From contig CAJUJU010000040.1 of assembly GCA_910586835.1 (NCBI GenBank), positions 1 to 37,544 on the forward strand: a DNA stretch of 37,544 nt, given 5' to 3'. The notes under the pieces were generated by a model. It did no database searches, was not told where the DNA came from, and worked only from the letters and a program-made list of their open reading frames with translations. Origin of the DNA: an uncultured Acetatifactor sp. Lineage in GTDB: Bacteria > Bacillota > Clostridia > Lachnospirales > Lachnospiraceae. Position numbers and translations under genes: made by a program. Shown here piece by piece: positions 15,901-27,246 of the stretch; position 1 is the stretch's first letter; every line of letters starts with the position of its first letter.

Positions 15901-16839
15901 TTGAACCCGCTGGGTGTGCCCTCGCGTATGAATATCGGACAGGTACTTGAGATTCATCTCTCCCTGGCCGCAAAGGCGCTGGGCTTTAACGTGGCTACGC
16001 CGGTGTTCGACGGAGCCAACGAGAATGATATCATGGATACTCTTGAACTCGCCAATGATTATGTCAATCTGGAGTGGGAAGAGTTTGAAAAGAAGCACAA
16101 GGAGGAGCTGCTCCCTGAGGTGGTGGAATATCTCTATGAAAACAGAGATCACAGAGAGCTCTGGAAGGGCGTTCCCATCTCCCGTGACGGAAAGGTGCGT
16201 CTGCGCGACGGAAGAACGGGCGAGTATTTTGACAGCCCTGTCACCATCGGTCACATGCATTACCTGAAATTGCATCATCTGGTGGACGACAAGATCCATG
16301 CCCGTTCCACCGGCCCTTACTCCCTGGTTACGCAGCAGCCTCTGGGCGGAAAGGCTCAGTTCGGCGGACAGCGTTTCGGAGAGATGGAGGTGTGGGCGCT
16401 GGAGGCATATGGCGCATCCTACACTCTGCAGGAGATTCTGACGGTGAAATCCGACGACGTGGTGGGCCGTGTGAAAACCTATGAGGCTATCATCAAGGGA
16501 GACAATATCCCTGAGCCCGGCATTCCCGAGTCCTTCAAGGTGCTGCTGAAGGAGCTGCAGGCGTTGGGACTGGACGTGCGGGTTCTGCGTGAGGATCAGA
16601 CCGAGGTGGAGATTATGGAGTCCATCGACTACGGCGATACGGATTATCGTTATGAGATGGAGGGAGACCGCAAGTATGACGACGACTATGACAACGGCTC
16701 CCTGGGCAAGATGGGCTACCAGGCACAGGAATTTGATGATGAGAGCGGGGAACTGATAAGCTCAGACGAAGATGAGTTCGATGACGATGAGTTTGAAGAC
16801 GAGGCAGAGGACTTTGAGGTCGAGGACGAGTTTGAGTGA
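12967..16839 (+). CDS. rpoB: DNA-directed RNA polymerase subunit beta
   Basis: The 1290-residue beta subunit is collinear with Firmicutes RpoB. The rifampicin-pocket segment around residues 480-515 (SSQLSQFMDQNNPL, then THKRRLSALGPGGL) carries the usual sensitive residues. The DKMAGRHGNKGVVS active-site region and the C-terminal GGKAQFGGQRFGEMEVWALEAYGA block are present. The tail (about the last 40 residues) is extremely acidic, rich in Asp/Glu. The start is taken at ATG 12967 behind GGGGTG; ATG 12973, two codons downstream, has better spacing and is equally possible. An earlier in-frame ATG at 12913 lies too close to the promoter and has no ribosome site. Confidence 0.97.
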   Translation: MSMEKNRIRPVAGSRVMRMSYARQKEVLGMPDLIEVQKDSYQWFLDEGLKEVFDDISPIADYSGSLSLEFVDFELCRDDVKYSIEECKERDATYAAPLTVTVRLYNKEKEEISEHKIFMGDLPLMTETGTFVINGAERVIVSQLVRSPGIYYAIGHDKIGKRLFSCTVIPNRGAWLEYETDSNDVFYVRVDRTRKVPVTVLIRALGIGTNDEIRELFGDEPKIEASFAKDTAENYQEGLLELYKKIRPGEPLSVESAESLINAMFFDPRRYDLAKVGRYKFNKKLAFRNRIRNQVLAADAVDPSTGEILASAGDKVSAELADALQNAAVPFVYVQTEERNVKVLSNMMVDLTAFVDCNPRDFGIHEKVYYPVLAKILEEFGSDPEKLAGAIKKNVHELVPKHVTKEDIIASINYNMHLEYGLGNDDDIDHLGNRRIRAVGELLQNQYRIGLSRMERVVRERMTTHDTDEISPQSLINIKPVTSAVKEFFGSSQLSQFMDQNNPLGELTHKRRLSALGPGGLSRDRAGFEVRDVHYSHYGRMCPIETPEGPNIGLINSLASYARINEYGFVEAPYRKIDKTNPQNPVVTEEVVYMTADEEDNYHVAQASEQLDAEGHFVRNIVSGRYRDETSEYPKAMFDYMDVSPRMVFSVATALIPFLENDDANRALMGSNMQRQAVPLLTTEAPAVGTGMEPKAAVDSGVCVVAKKAGTVDYVSSKLIRMTYDDGEKAEIRLTKFSRSNQSNCYNQKPIVFKGDHVAAGQVIADGPSTSMGELALGKNPLIGFMTWEGYNYEDAVLLSERLVQEDVYTSVHIEEYEAEARDTKLGPEEITRDVPGVGDDALKDLDDRGIIRIGAEVRAGDILVGKVTPKGETELTAEERLLRAIFGEKAREVRDTSLKVPHGEYGIVVDAKVFTRENSDELSPGVNMAVRIYIAQKRKISVGDKMAGRHGNKGVVSRVLPVEDMPYLPNGRPLDIVLNPLGVPSRMNIGQVLEIHLSLAAKALGFNVATPVFDGANENDIMDTLELANDYVNLEWEEFEKKHKEELLPEVVEYLYENRDHRELWKGVPISRDGKVRLRDGRTGEYFDSPVTIGHMHYLKLHHLVDDKIHARSTGPYSLVTQQPLGGKAQFGGQRFGEMEVWALEAYGASYTLQEILTVKSDDVVGRVKTYEAIIKGDNIPEPGIPESFKVLLKELQALGLDVRVLREDQTEVEIMESIDYGDTDYRYEMEGDRKYDDDYDNGSLGKMGYQAQEFDDESGELISSDEDEFDDDEFEDEAEDFEVEDEFE

Positions 16840-16898
16840 GTTCGGGCGGGGAAGGCTCCGAACCTGAGCGATATTGAAAATGAAAGGGAGAACCATTC

Positions 16899-20540
<3,642 letters not shown>

Positions 20541-20552
20541 ACGTATGTATTG

Positions 20553-20594
20553 GCCGGGGGGCGCCTCATGTATAGGGTACCTCCCGGCTCTTTT
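20553..20594 (+). terminator. Intrinsic terminator after rpoC
   Basis: GC-rich stem (GCCGGGGGG 20553-20561 with CCTCCCGGC 20580-20588, one G.U pair) and a TCTTTT tract. It separates rpoBC from the following cassette. Confidence 0.75.
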
Positions 20595-20726
20595 GTCCCA
20601 AGAAAACAGGAGTCGGGTTTTCGTTAAACTATACAATATGATTCAGTACATACAGGAAAATTCTTGCATTGCTTTGTGAAAAATGTGCTGATTTTGGGTT
20701 AAATTCTGCCAAAAATGCATCATCTA

Positions 20727-20756
20727 TTGCCAATAGAAAGATAACAATGTTATACT
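20727..20756 (+). promoter_or_regulatory. Candidate promoter for the XrtG cassette
   Basis: TTGCCA (20727-20732), 18-bp spacer, TATACT (20751-20756). Transcription would start near 20763, leaving a leader of about 120 bases. It is the best match in the 341-base gap after rpoC. Confidence 0.5.
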
Positions 20757-20769
20757 TGCATTATCGAAA

Positions 20770-20870
20770 AGGAAACGGCCGGAAGGCCATGGGATGTATC
20801 CGGTTATCAAAGTCATGCGGATATCGGGAGACATTTCGCCGCCAGGGATGTCCCGGGAGAAAGATAGAGG
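20770..20870 (+). promoter_or_regulatory. Structured 5' leader of the XrtG cassette (class unknown)
   Basis: The leader contains GGCC-GGAA-GGCC, a short hairpin with a GNRA-type tetraloop (20785-20796 area). A second bulged stem with CGGGAGACA and TGTCCCG arms lies further on. The layout vaguely recalls c-di-GMP-I riboswitches but lacks their conserved GACGCAAAGC core. I therefore call it only structured. Confidence 0.3.
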
Positions 20871-20881
20871 ATCAGGAGGAA

Positions 20882-22201
20882 ATGAGAGAATGGGTTAGCA
20901 GACATAAAAAGTGTGTGACAGGGCTGATGCTTTTTGGAATTGCTTTTTTGTGTTGTCTGCTGCCGCGCCAGACTGTAAGTGCGGCTTCTCCTTACTATGG
21001 AATCACCATTGACGGAGATTTTTCCGACTGGGCCGGGGTGCAGAAGTATCCCGGAGCAAACGGAGTGAATCAGGTTGCCTTTGTGTTTGACGGAGATTAC
21101 CTGTATGTCTATATCGACGAACCGACCCAGGCGTTCAGCGCAACCTGGTCCGGTACTCACAGCAACGGCAAGTTTACCATTGTGACGGATCTGGGGTATG
21201 AGACCCTGTTTCAGCTTACGCAGGAGAATGGCGGAAGCGTCGCGGGGGTGGAGGGTGCGATCTGTGCACACAGCGATGTGACCTGGGGACTGCCCGGCTA
21301 CTATTGGGAGATAGCGATTCCGGCAGCCAATCTGGGGCCTTACAATGCCACGGTTTCCTTTGGACATTACCTTGCGGATTCCCTGTTCGTCAGGGATGTG
21401 GCAAATATCTCCGGCGGGATTTCCGGCGGCGGTTCAGAAGGAGGCGGTGAAAACGGAGGGAATTCCGGAGAGTCCGGCGGCGGTACGCTTCCCGAAAATC
21501 CTGCTCCGGGCGGCACCTTCAACGGGATTGTCTACGACGGCAGCTATGACGACTGGTTATACTATCCCCACAATGTGCTTCACTGGGCAACTGCCGGAAC
21601 CCAGGAGAATGTTCCGGATGCGGAGGCTGCGCTGTATTCCGTGGATGGCATTTTGTACGGCCATGCGGTGACTTTCATGAATGAGCGCCTGCAGGAAGCA
21701 GGGGGAGAATTTACATCCGGTGTCAGTATCCGGCTGAATGAGGATATGAATTATTGTTTTTATCCCATGATGGTGACGGTGGACGGTTCGGGGAAGATCA
21801 ATTACGACCCTCAAAGGTCAGGGCTTCCTTATGGCACCTATGAATTTTATTTGCTGGATACCCAGGGCTGGGCGGCTGCAGAATATATCTGGCAGCTGAC
21901 GGATCCCTCGGATCCCCTTATTTACGGCACAAACAGGGTATATGGGAAAATGATGGTCACGGTGGGGCCGTCAAAAGACGAGATGGAATTCTGGCTGGAT
22001 CTCTCCATGATTGCTTCAAAATTCAAGATGGAGACCGACAGTGTGAAGACCGTGGCCGCGCAGTATGCACGCCTGGGAGGCGGCTGGGTGATAACGGCCG
22101 GAACCACCACAGGCCCGCTGCTGGGGCTGGGACTCTGTGTGTCCGTGGTGGCCTGTGGCATAATTCGCAGAAAACAGGCAAACGGCGGTAAAACGGTATG
22201 A
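20882..22201 (+). CDS. Secreted two-domain protein with a C-terminal exosortase-type sorting tail (candidate XrtG substrate)
   Basis: The 439-residue protein has a signal peptide (residues 1-34, hydrophobic core 12-27, TVSA before the likely cleavage). Two related beta-sandwich-like modules follow, each starting with a similar motif: IDGDFSDW at 43-50 and YDGSYDDW at 218-225. This resembles CBM9/DOMON-like carbohydrate-binding modules. They are joined by a Gly/Ser/Glu-rich linker (177-211). The C terminus has a short signature, GTTTGP (407-412), a transmembrane helix (412-428) and basic RRK (429-431), the tripartite layout of exosortase sorting tails. As I recall, the Firmicutes class that co-occurs with XrtG is called Firmicu-CTERM. 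Its stop overlaps the xrtG start. The start at 20882 follows AGGAGG closely; the in-frame ATG at 20669 would add 71 residues before the signal peptide. Confidence 0.8.
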   Translation: MREWVSRHKKCVTGLMLFGIAFLCCLLPRQTVSAASPYYGITIDGDFSDWAGVQKYPGANGVNQVAFVFDGDYLYVYIDEPTQAFSATWSGTHSNGKFTIVTDLGYETLFQLTQENGGSVAGVEGAICAHSDVTWGLPGYYWEIAIPAANLGPYNATVSFGHYLADSLFVRDVANISGGISGGGSEGGGENGGNSGESGGGTLPENPAPGGTFNGIVYDGSYDDWLYYPHNVLHWATAGTQENVPDAEAALYSVDGILYGHAVTFMNERLQEAGGEFTSGVSIRLNEDMNYCFYPMMVTVDGSGKINYDPQRSGLPYGTYEFYLLDTQGWAAAEYIWQLTDPSDPLIYGTNRVYGKMMVTVGPSKDEMEFWLDLSMIASKFKMETDSVKTVAAQYARLGGGWVITAGTTTGPLLGLGLCVSVVACGIIRRKQANGGKTV

Positions 22202-22791
22202 TGTATCTGACCGGAATTGCCGCGCTGATTATCTGGGTGTATCTGCTCTCTGTGTTAAAGCGATGTAAACTGCATGCATGGCATTTCCTGTTGGGCAGTC
22301 TGGGACTGTTCGTCTTCATGATGATTTTCCTGCGCCCTGTGCTGGTAAAGCCTCTGGCCAGGTGTGTAGCGGCCATCGCAGGCGGCTTTGGAAGCCTGAC
22401 GGGAACCTTCACGGCTTACTTCAAGTACGGCATCTTATTTGTTCATGGCCTGGACAGTACGATTACCCTGCAGATCGACTTTGAGTGTTCGGGAATCATC
22501 GAGATTATGGCCTTTGTGGCTCTGCTTGCGTTCTTTCAGGTGTATGACCGCAACGAAAAGCTTTTTGTGGGGGTTCTGGGTACGTTGGGGATCATTTTTT
22601 CCAATGTGCTGCGGATTATTGTGATCTGCCTGATGATTTATTTTGGCGGAACAGGGATGTATTATGTGGCTCATGCCATTGTGGGAAGGCTGTTGTTTTA
22701 CGGTCTGTCCGTTCTGCTGTATTTTTATGTCTTTACGAAACCACAGATCATTCGCACCAAAGTGGGAAAGTTTACCTATGGAAATCATTAA
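22198..22791 (+). CDS. xrtG: Exosortase family protein XrtG
   Basis: The 197-residue polytopic membrane protein (about six helices) carries the exosortase/archaeosortase triad in the conserved order. Cys97 lies in FECSGI, Arg139 in SNVLRI and His159 in VAHAIVG. These enzymes are proposed transpeptidase-like membrane proteases that cut C-terminal sorting tails and attach the product to another molecule. XrtG is the Gram-positive branch, usually found with a glycosyltransferase and a PTPS-related protein, both present here. Its ATG overlaps the stop of the candidate substrate (ATGA) and its end overlaps the glycosyltransferase start by 14 bases, indicating tight coupling. A second ATG at 22201 is an alternative start. 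Confidence 0.88.
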   Translation: MMYLTGIAALIIWVYLLSVLKRCKLHAWHFLLGSLGLFVFMMIFLRPVLVKPLARCVAAIAGGFGSLTGTFTAYFKYGILFVHGLDSTITLQIDFECSGIIEIMAFVALLAFFQVYDRNEKLFVGVLGTLGIIFSNVLRIIVICLMIYFGGTGMYYVAHAIVGRLLFYGLSVLLYFYVFTKPQIIRTKVGKFTYGNH

Positions 22792-25615
22792 CAGGATTTT
22801 AAATTCCTTTGTGTTCTGGGCAGCGTGGATCATTATTCCGCTGATTATGGAGATAGCTCCGGCTGTGGGAAGCATGTTTATCCTGCAGAAGAGAAAGGTC
22901 TTTCCTGCCCAGGACAGAAAACCGGTTATTTATCCGGAGATTACCATTATAATTCCGGTTTATAATTCCGCGGATACACTGGAGGCCTGCCTGCGCTCTA
23001 TTGCCGAAAGTGATTACCCGGACAGCTGTATCAATGTTTTTCTGGTAAATAACCAGAGCAGCGACAACAGCTTTTTTGTCTACACACAGTGTCAGAAAAA
23101 GTTTCCCACCTTGCTGATGCGCTGGATGAATGCGGAGCAGGGAAAGTCCAAGGCGCTGAATCTGGCGCTTTACAACAGCCGTGGGAAATATATTATTCAT
23201 ATCGACAGCGACGGAGCACTGGAGCCGTCCGCGATCAGGCATATGGTGGAGCGCTTCGAGAGCGATACCACCATAAATGTTATGACAGGAGCCATCTGCA
23301 CCAGCCCACAGTTGATCGAGCGGTATCCGCGGGGGCTGTCAAGAGTGTTTCGGAAGCTGGAGTTTATGGAGTATGCCCAGGCGTTTCTCGCAGGGCGGAA
23401 TTACGCGTCGGAGACCAATTCCATCTACACCCTGTCGGGGGCATTTTCCGGATTCCGCAAGATGGCCATTCTGAAATCCTGGCTGTACAGCACGGACACC
23501 ATATGCGAGGACACCCAGATTACCTTCCAGATGAAGTATATTCAGAAGGAGGAGGTAAGGATCAGCGAGAAGTCCATCTTCTTCGTGGAGCCCATCGAAG
23601 GCTTTGACAAGCTGTATACCCAGAGGCAGCGCTGGCAGAGGGGCAGTCTGGAGGTAGCCCGGCTGTTCGACCAGGAGAGCCTGAAGCCCGGCAGGATGAT
23701 GAAGGATGTAAATGTCAGGACGTTGATGTACGATCACACCTTTGCCTTTCCCAGACTGATCTGGTATCTGGCGCTGATCTGCCTTGGCTTTATGGGATTT
23801 TCGGGGAGAACCATCGCCTTATCAATGGGCGCTATTTTTATCCTTTATATTCTGTGCGGTTACTTTTATTATTTTGCAATATTGGGCTTTTTGACGGAGT
23901 TTAAGGAGCTGAAGCGATATTACAGGAAGCAATGGTGGGTAGTTCCCCTCCTGCCCTTTTTTAATTTTGCCGTTTTTTTCATCCGTATGGCCGGAGTGAT
24001 CAATACCATAGGCACGGACAGCGCGTGGAAGACGAAGACGCTTACCGAGGAACGGGGGATTTTCAGACAGCAGATAAAAAAGGATTTTGCGGTAGTGCGC
24101 AGGCTGATCCAAAAGGCGGACAGTTGGTTCAACGAAAAGCCGGGCGCGGGGAAACAGCCTGTGCGAAAGGGAGCCCTGTGGTATACTGGAATCGGTCTGG
24201 TCTATTTTCTGGCAATCAACCTGAGTGTGATGGGATTTTGGGTGAAGAAGACCTTCGGCATAGGGTTTGGGGAGCTGGTGGCAACGCTGCTGTCCCCCAC
24301 AAAGGGGACGGGAAATGAGACCATTGTCAGGGTGGCGGCGGTGTGTGTGCCCCTGATTCTGGCGGAGGTGGCGCTCTATGTGGGAGTCGCTTTGTTCTGC
24401 CGCAGGCGGAAGCACTTTGTCCGGGCGGAGCGTATTCTGGCGGCAGGTGCGGCGGTTTTCCTGGCGGGAAGCTGTTTCTACCTCAACTCCGTGTACGACG
24501 TGACGGGGTATCTGGCGGACAAGGCGGGGAAAACCATGCTTTATGAGCAGTATTATGTGGATCCCCGGGAGGTTGCAGTCACCTCGGCAGAAGGGGGAAA
24601 GAACCTGATTTATATTTACCTGGAAAGTATGGAAACCACCTATGCCTCAGTCGCGGCAGGGGGAAGGCAGGAGACCAACTATATCCCCAATCTGACCAGG
24701 CTTGCAGAGGAAAATGTTTCGTTTTCCGATTCTGACAGACTGGGCGGATTTCACTGCGATTCAGGTACGGGGATCACCATGGCCGCAATCTGGGCCAGCA
24801 CCACAGGTACTGTTTACTCCCCCGGACTGGCCGCGTCGGAGGGAGAGAAAATGGCTCCCGGCATCATCACGCTGGGGGATATGCTGGGACGGATGGGATA
24901 CAGGCAGGAATTTCTGTGCGGTTCCGACGGGGATTTCGGAGGACGTAAGGATTATTTTGAGCAGCACGGCAATTTCCAGGTGCTCGATCTGTATGCTGCC
25001 CGGGAGAGAGGGTATATTCCGGAGGATTACTATGTCTGGTGGGGCTTTGAGGACAGAATCCTGTATGAGATCGCCAAGGAGGAGCTTCTGGAGCTGGCGG
25101 CAGGGGAGGAGCCTTTTCATTTTTCCATGCTGACGGTGGATACCCATCATGTGGACGGGTATGTATGTGAAATCTGCGGTCAGGCTTATGACAGCCAGAC
25201 CGCCAATGTGGTGTCCTGTGCGGACAGGCAGGTGTCGGAATTTCTGGAGTGGTGCAGTCAGCAGGATTTTTATGAGGATACGGTCATTGTGATCACAGGA
25301 GACCATCCCCGGATGGATACTTCCCTTGTGGCGGGGGTATCCTACTTTGACAGAACGGTTTACAATTGTTTTATCAATGCGGCGCCGGAGGGAGAGATCA
25401 GAAAGTCGGGGCGTACCTTTACCACTATGGACCTGTTTCCAAGCATACTGGCGGCCATGGGCTATGAGATCGAAGGAAACAGGCTGGGGCTGGGGACAAA
25501 CCTGTTTTCGGCCGAGGAGACCCTGGCGGAGAAGAAAGGTTTTGACTGGCTGAGCCGGGAGGCGGCAAAGTCCTCGGACTATTACGAAGAAAAATTTTCA
25601 GGCAAATCACAGTGA
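22778..25615 (+). CDS. XrtG-associated GT2 glycosyltransferase fused to an OpgB/LtaS-type phosphoglycerol transferase domain
   Basis: The 945-residue fusion has two enzyme halves. Residues about 45-300 are a processive GT2 domain with PEITIIIPVYNSADTLE, DxD (143-145), the catalytic-base ED (244-245) and QxxRW (282-286), as in cellulose and hyaluronan synthases. Membrane helices follow (about 330-440 and 505-590). The C-terminal part (about 605-945) is a sulfatase-superfamily domain: NLIYIYLES, YIPNLTRLAEE, a nucleophile segment GTGITMA (about 660) and the metal-binding VIVITGDHPRMD (about 836-847). This pattern resembles OpgB/MdoB and LtaS, which transfer phosphoglycerol from phosphatidylglycerol outside the membrane. 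The ATG 22778 overlaps xrtG; an in-frame ATG at 22643 lies inside xrtG and was rejected. A role in polymerising and glycerol-phosphate-decorating a glycan is inferred. Confidence 0.85.
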   Translation: MEIINRILNSFVFWAAWIIIPLIMEIAPAVGSMFILQKRKVFPAQDRKPVIYPEITIIIPVYNSADTLEACLRSIAESDYPDSCINVFLVNNQSSDNSFFVYTQCQKKFPTLLMRWMNAEQGKSKALNLALYNSRGKYIIHIDSDGALEPSAIRHMVERFESDTTINVMTGAICTSPQLIERYPRGLSRVFRKLEFMEYAQAFLAGRNYASETNSIYTLSGAFSGFRKMAILKSWLYSTDTICEDTQITFQMKYIQKEEVRISEKSIFFVEPIEGFDKLYTQRQRWQRGSLEVARLFDQESLKPGRMMKDVNVRTLMYDHTFAFPRLIWYLALICLGFMGFSGRTIALSMGAIFILYILCGYFYYFAILGFLTEFKELKRYYRKQWWVVPLLPFFNFAVFFIRMAGVINTIGTDSAWKTKTLTEERGIFRQQIKKDFAVVRRLIQKADSWFNEKPGAGKQPVRKGALWYTGIGLVYFLAINLSVMGFWVKKTFGIGFGELVATLLSPTKGTGNETIVRVAAVCVPLILAEVALYVGVALFCRRRKHFVRAERILAAGAAVFLAGSCFYLNSVYDVTGYLADKAGKTMLYEQYYVDPREVAVTSAEGGKNLIYIYLESMETTYASVAAGGRQETNYIPNLTRLAEENVSFSDSDRLGGFHCDSGTGITMAAIWASTTGTVYSPGLAASEGEKMAPGIITLGDMLGRMGYRQEFLCGSDGDFGGRKDYFEQHGNFQVLDLYAARERGYIPEDYYVWWGFEDRILYEIAKEELLELAAGEEPFHFSMLTVDTHHVDGYVCEICGQAYDSQTANVVSCADRQVSEFLEWCSQQDFYEDTVIVITGDHPRMDTSLVAGVSYFDRTVYNCFINAAPEGEIRKSGRTFTTMDLFPSILAAMGYEIEGNRLGLGTNLFSAEETLAEKKGFDWLSREAAKSSDYYEEKFSGKSQ

Positions 25616-25631
25616 GGCGGCGAGAGCATTC

Positions 25632-26747
25632 ATGTCAAACAAGAAGGGAAAAAACAAAAAGAAGAAAAGGATAAATATTTTTCAGAGGATGACGCTGTGG
25701 GTTGTCTTTGCCTTTCTTGTGGCAGGGGGCGGGGCGCTGTTCGCCTGGTTTCAGCTGGAGGAATATGAGAGCGGGGTGGCGGAGATCTACGCCGTACAGC
25801 AGGACTCCCATGTGCAGCTGGTGCTGGATCAGATTAATCTGAACCGGGGGCAGAAGGACGAGAGTGTTATCACGGACATTATCGGAACCCTGGATTCCTC
25901 CAACAACAAGTACTGGACGCTGTCGGATGAGGTGGCCATGGTTTTCGTCAAGGATGTCACGGAGACCAACCGCTATAAAGGCTTTACGGCGGAGACCTAT
26001 TTCGGTTCGGACAGCGCTAGACGGTTTCTGGATGGGCTGTCCATGAACAGGGTTACCCACAGCATGATCGTGCTTGGGGGAAGAGATTATATTGCCTCCG
26101 GGGTGCGGTTTCCCTATCAGGACAGGGAGTATGAGATCTGTCTGCTGACCAATCCGGACGCGGTGTTGGATCACAACGCCTATCTGGGGGCACGGATTAA
26201 CCTTTCCGTGATGATCGGCGTGGTTCTGTGCGTTTTTCTGATCACCGTGGTGGCTCTGGCCGGGTGTTATGTGAAAAAGCTCAGGCAGCTGGAGGAAGAG
26301 AAGCAAAATACGGAGGTTCTGTCAAGGATGGTGGAAAAGCTGAACAATGAGCTTTCCATGGATTCTTTGTTTGACGCCAGGCTGGCGGTGTTCCGGCTGG
26401 ATCAGGCAAAGGTGCTTTTTGCGAAGCTGGAGGAGCGGGAACGGCTGCCCGTGACATTGATGCTGTTGGAGTATGACTCGGAGGCTGCAGCCGCTCTTTT
26501 CCTGGAGGATGCCTATCTTCAGCTGGATCGGAGGATTTTCCGTTTCCGCGATCGGAAGAAGAAAAGGCTTGTGCTGGTGGGAGTGGGCTGCGACGACAGG
26601 GAGGCGGTCAAGGCCGTAGAGTGGCTTTTGTGCAGGAAGCTGCGGCTGACTGCCGTGGAGTGTATTGACAGTAGAGACGCGATTTCGCTGGAAGAGGCGC
26701 TGGAGAAGCTCTGCGGCAAAGAGACGGAAGCCGTTTTGACAGATTAA
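25632..26747 (+). CDS. Two-TM sensor-like membrane protein of the XrtG cassette
   Basis: The 371-residue protein begins with a very basic N terminus (residues 2-15), then TM1 (about 20-40), an extracytoplasmic domain of about 150 residues, TM2 (about 193-213), a coiled-coil stretch (about 218-240) and a cytoplasmic domain. The layout is that of a dCache-type sensor followed by a signalling linker. The cytoplasmic part (about 245-371) contains IFRFRDRKKKRLVLVGVG, which could be a degenerate GGDEF-like fold; no GGDEF motif is present and I do not assign a function. It lies 16 bases after the glycosyltransferase and 25 bases before the PTPS-like gene, so it is part of the operon. It may regulate the glycan machinery, perhaps as a co-polymerase. 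Confidence 0.7.
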   Translation: MSNKKGKNKKKKRINIFQRMTLWVVFAFLVAGGGALFAWFQLEEYESGVAEIYAVQQDSHVQLVLDQINLNRGQKDESVITDIIGTLDSSNNKYWTLSDEVAMVFVKDVTETNRYKGFTAETYFGSDSARRFLDGLSMNRVTHSMIVLGGRDYIASGVRFPYQDREYEICLLTNPDAVLDHNAYLGARINLSVMIGVVLCVFLITVVALAGCYVKKLRQLEEEKQNTEVLSRMVEKLNNELSMDSLFDARLAVFRLDQAKVLFAKLEERERLPVTLMLLEYDSEAAAALFLEDAYLQLDRRIFRFRDRKKKRLVLVGVGCDDREAVKAVEWLLCRKLRLTAVECIDSRDAISLEEALEKLCGKETEAVLTD

Positions 26748-26772
26748 TCGGCAGACGCGGGGAGGTAAAGAA

Positions 26773-27228
26773 ATGGAAAACAGGCTGGCTCGTCAGTATC
26801 AGTTTAAGTTCTATTTAAACGGTGGCCACAGTATATTGATCGACGGACATCAGGGGCAGGTTCATCCCCACACCTGGGAATTTGGTTTGAAGATATTGAT
26901 GCGGAGAGAGGAATTTGTGGAGTTCAATGTCTTTGAAAAGGCGATCAATCTGTTTTTTGAGAAGTATCAGAACCAGACGCTCAACGGAGTGAAGCCCTTT
27001 GACACGCTCATGCCTACTCTGGAGAATATGGTTGATTATTTCGGGGAACAGCTTCGGGGAGTGATCCGCGCCGTGGGCGGGGAACTGTCGCAGATCGAGG
27101 GCAGCGAGACTCCTACGAGAAGTTATATTGTGTCTTACGAGGGCGACCCGGTGTACATGGAGAATGTGGAGCAATTTTCGCGGCAGGCCATATCCAGAGT
27201 GATGGATAAAATGCTGGATCAGATATAG
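26773..27228 (+). CDS. 6-pyruvoyl-tetrahydropterin-synthase-like protein of the XrtG system
   Basis: The 151-residue protein has the length and fold signature of PTPS/QueD: a GGHS histidine (His19) and an HxH pair (His31, His33) that would bind zinc, and a C-terminal T-fold segment. The catalytic cysteine that normally precedes the HxH motif by four residues (CxxxHGH) is replaced by Gln27, so ordinary PTPS or QueD chemistry is unlikely. It belongs to the PTPS-like group associated with XrtG rather than to folate or queuosine synthesis; no other queuosine gene is nearby. It has a GGGGAGG site before the ATG and lies 18 bases before the giant PTPS-related membrane protein. Its pairing with that protein suggests a complex or a repurposed cofactor/ligand role. 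Confidence 0.82.
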   Translation: MENRLARQYQFKFYLNGGHSILIDGHQGQVHPHTWEFGLKILMRREEFVEFNVFEKAINLFFEKYQNQTLNGVKPFDTLMPTLENMVDYFGEQLRGVIRAVGGELSQIEGSETPTRSYIVSYEGDPVYMENVEQFSRQAISRVMDKMLDQI

Positions 27229-27246
27229 GAAGAAAACGGATCGACG

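Noticed and set aside
20770..20870. c-di-GMP-I riboswitch in the cassette leader
   Set aside because: The tetraloop hairpin and spacing fit loosely, but the conserved GACGCAAAGC core is absent.
20669..20881. N-terminal extension of the XrtG-substrate candidate
   Set aside because: It would bury the signal peptide behind 71 residues and includes the candidate promoter and leader.
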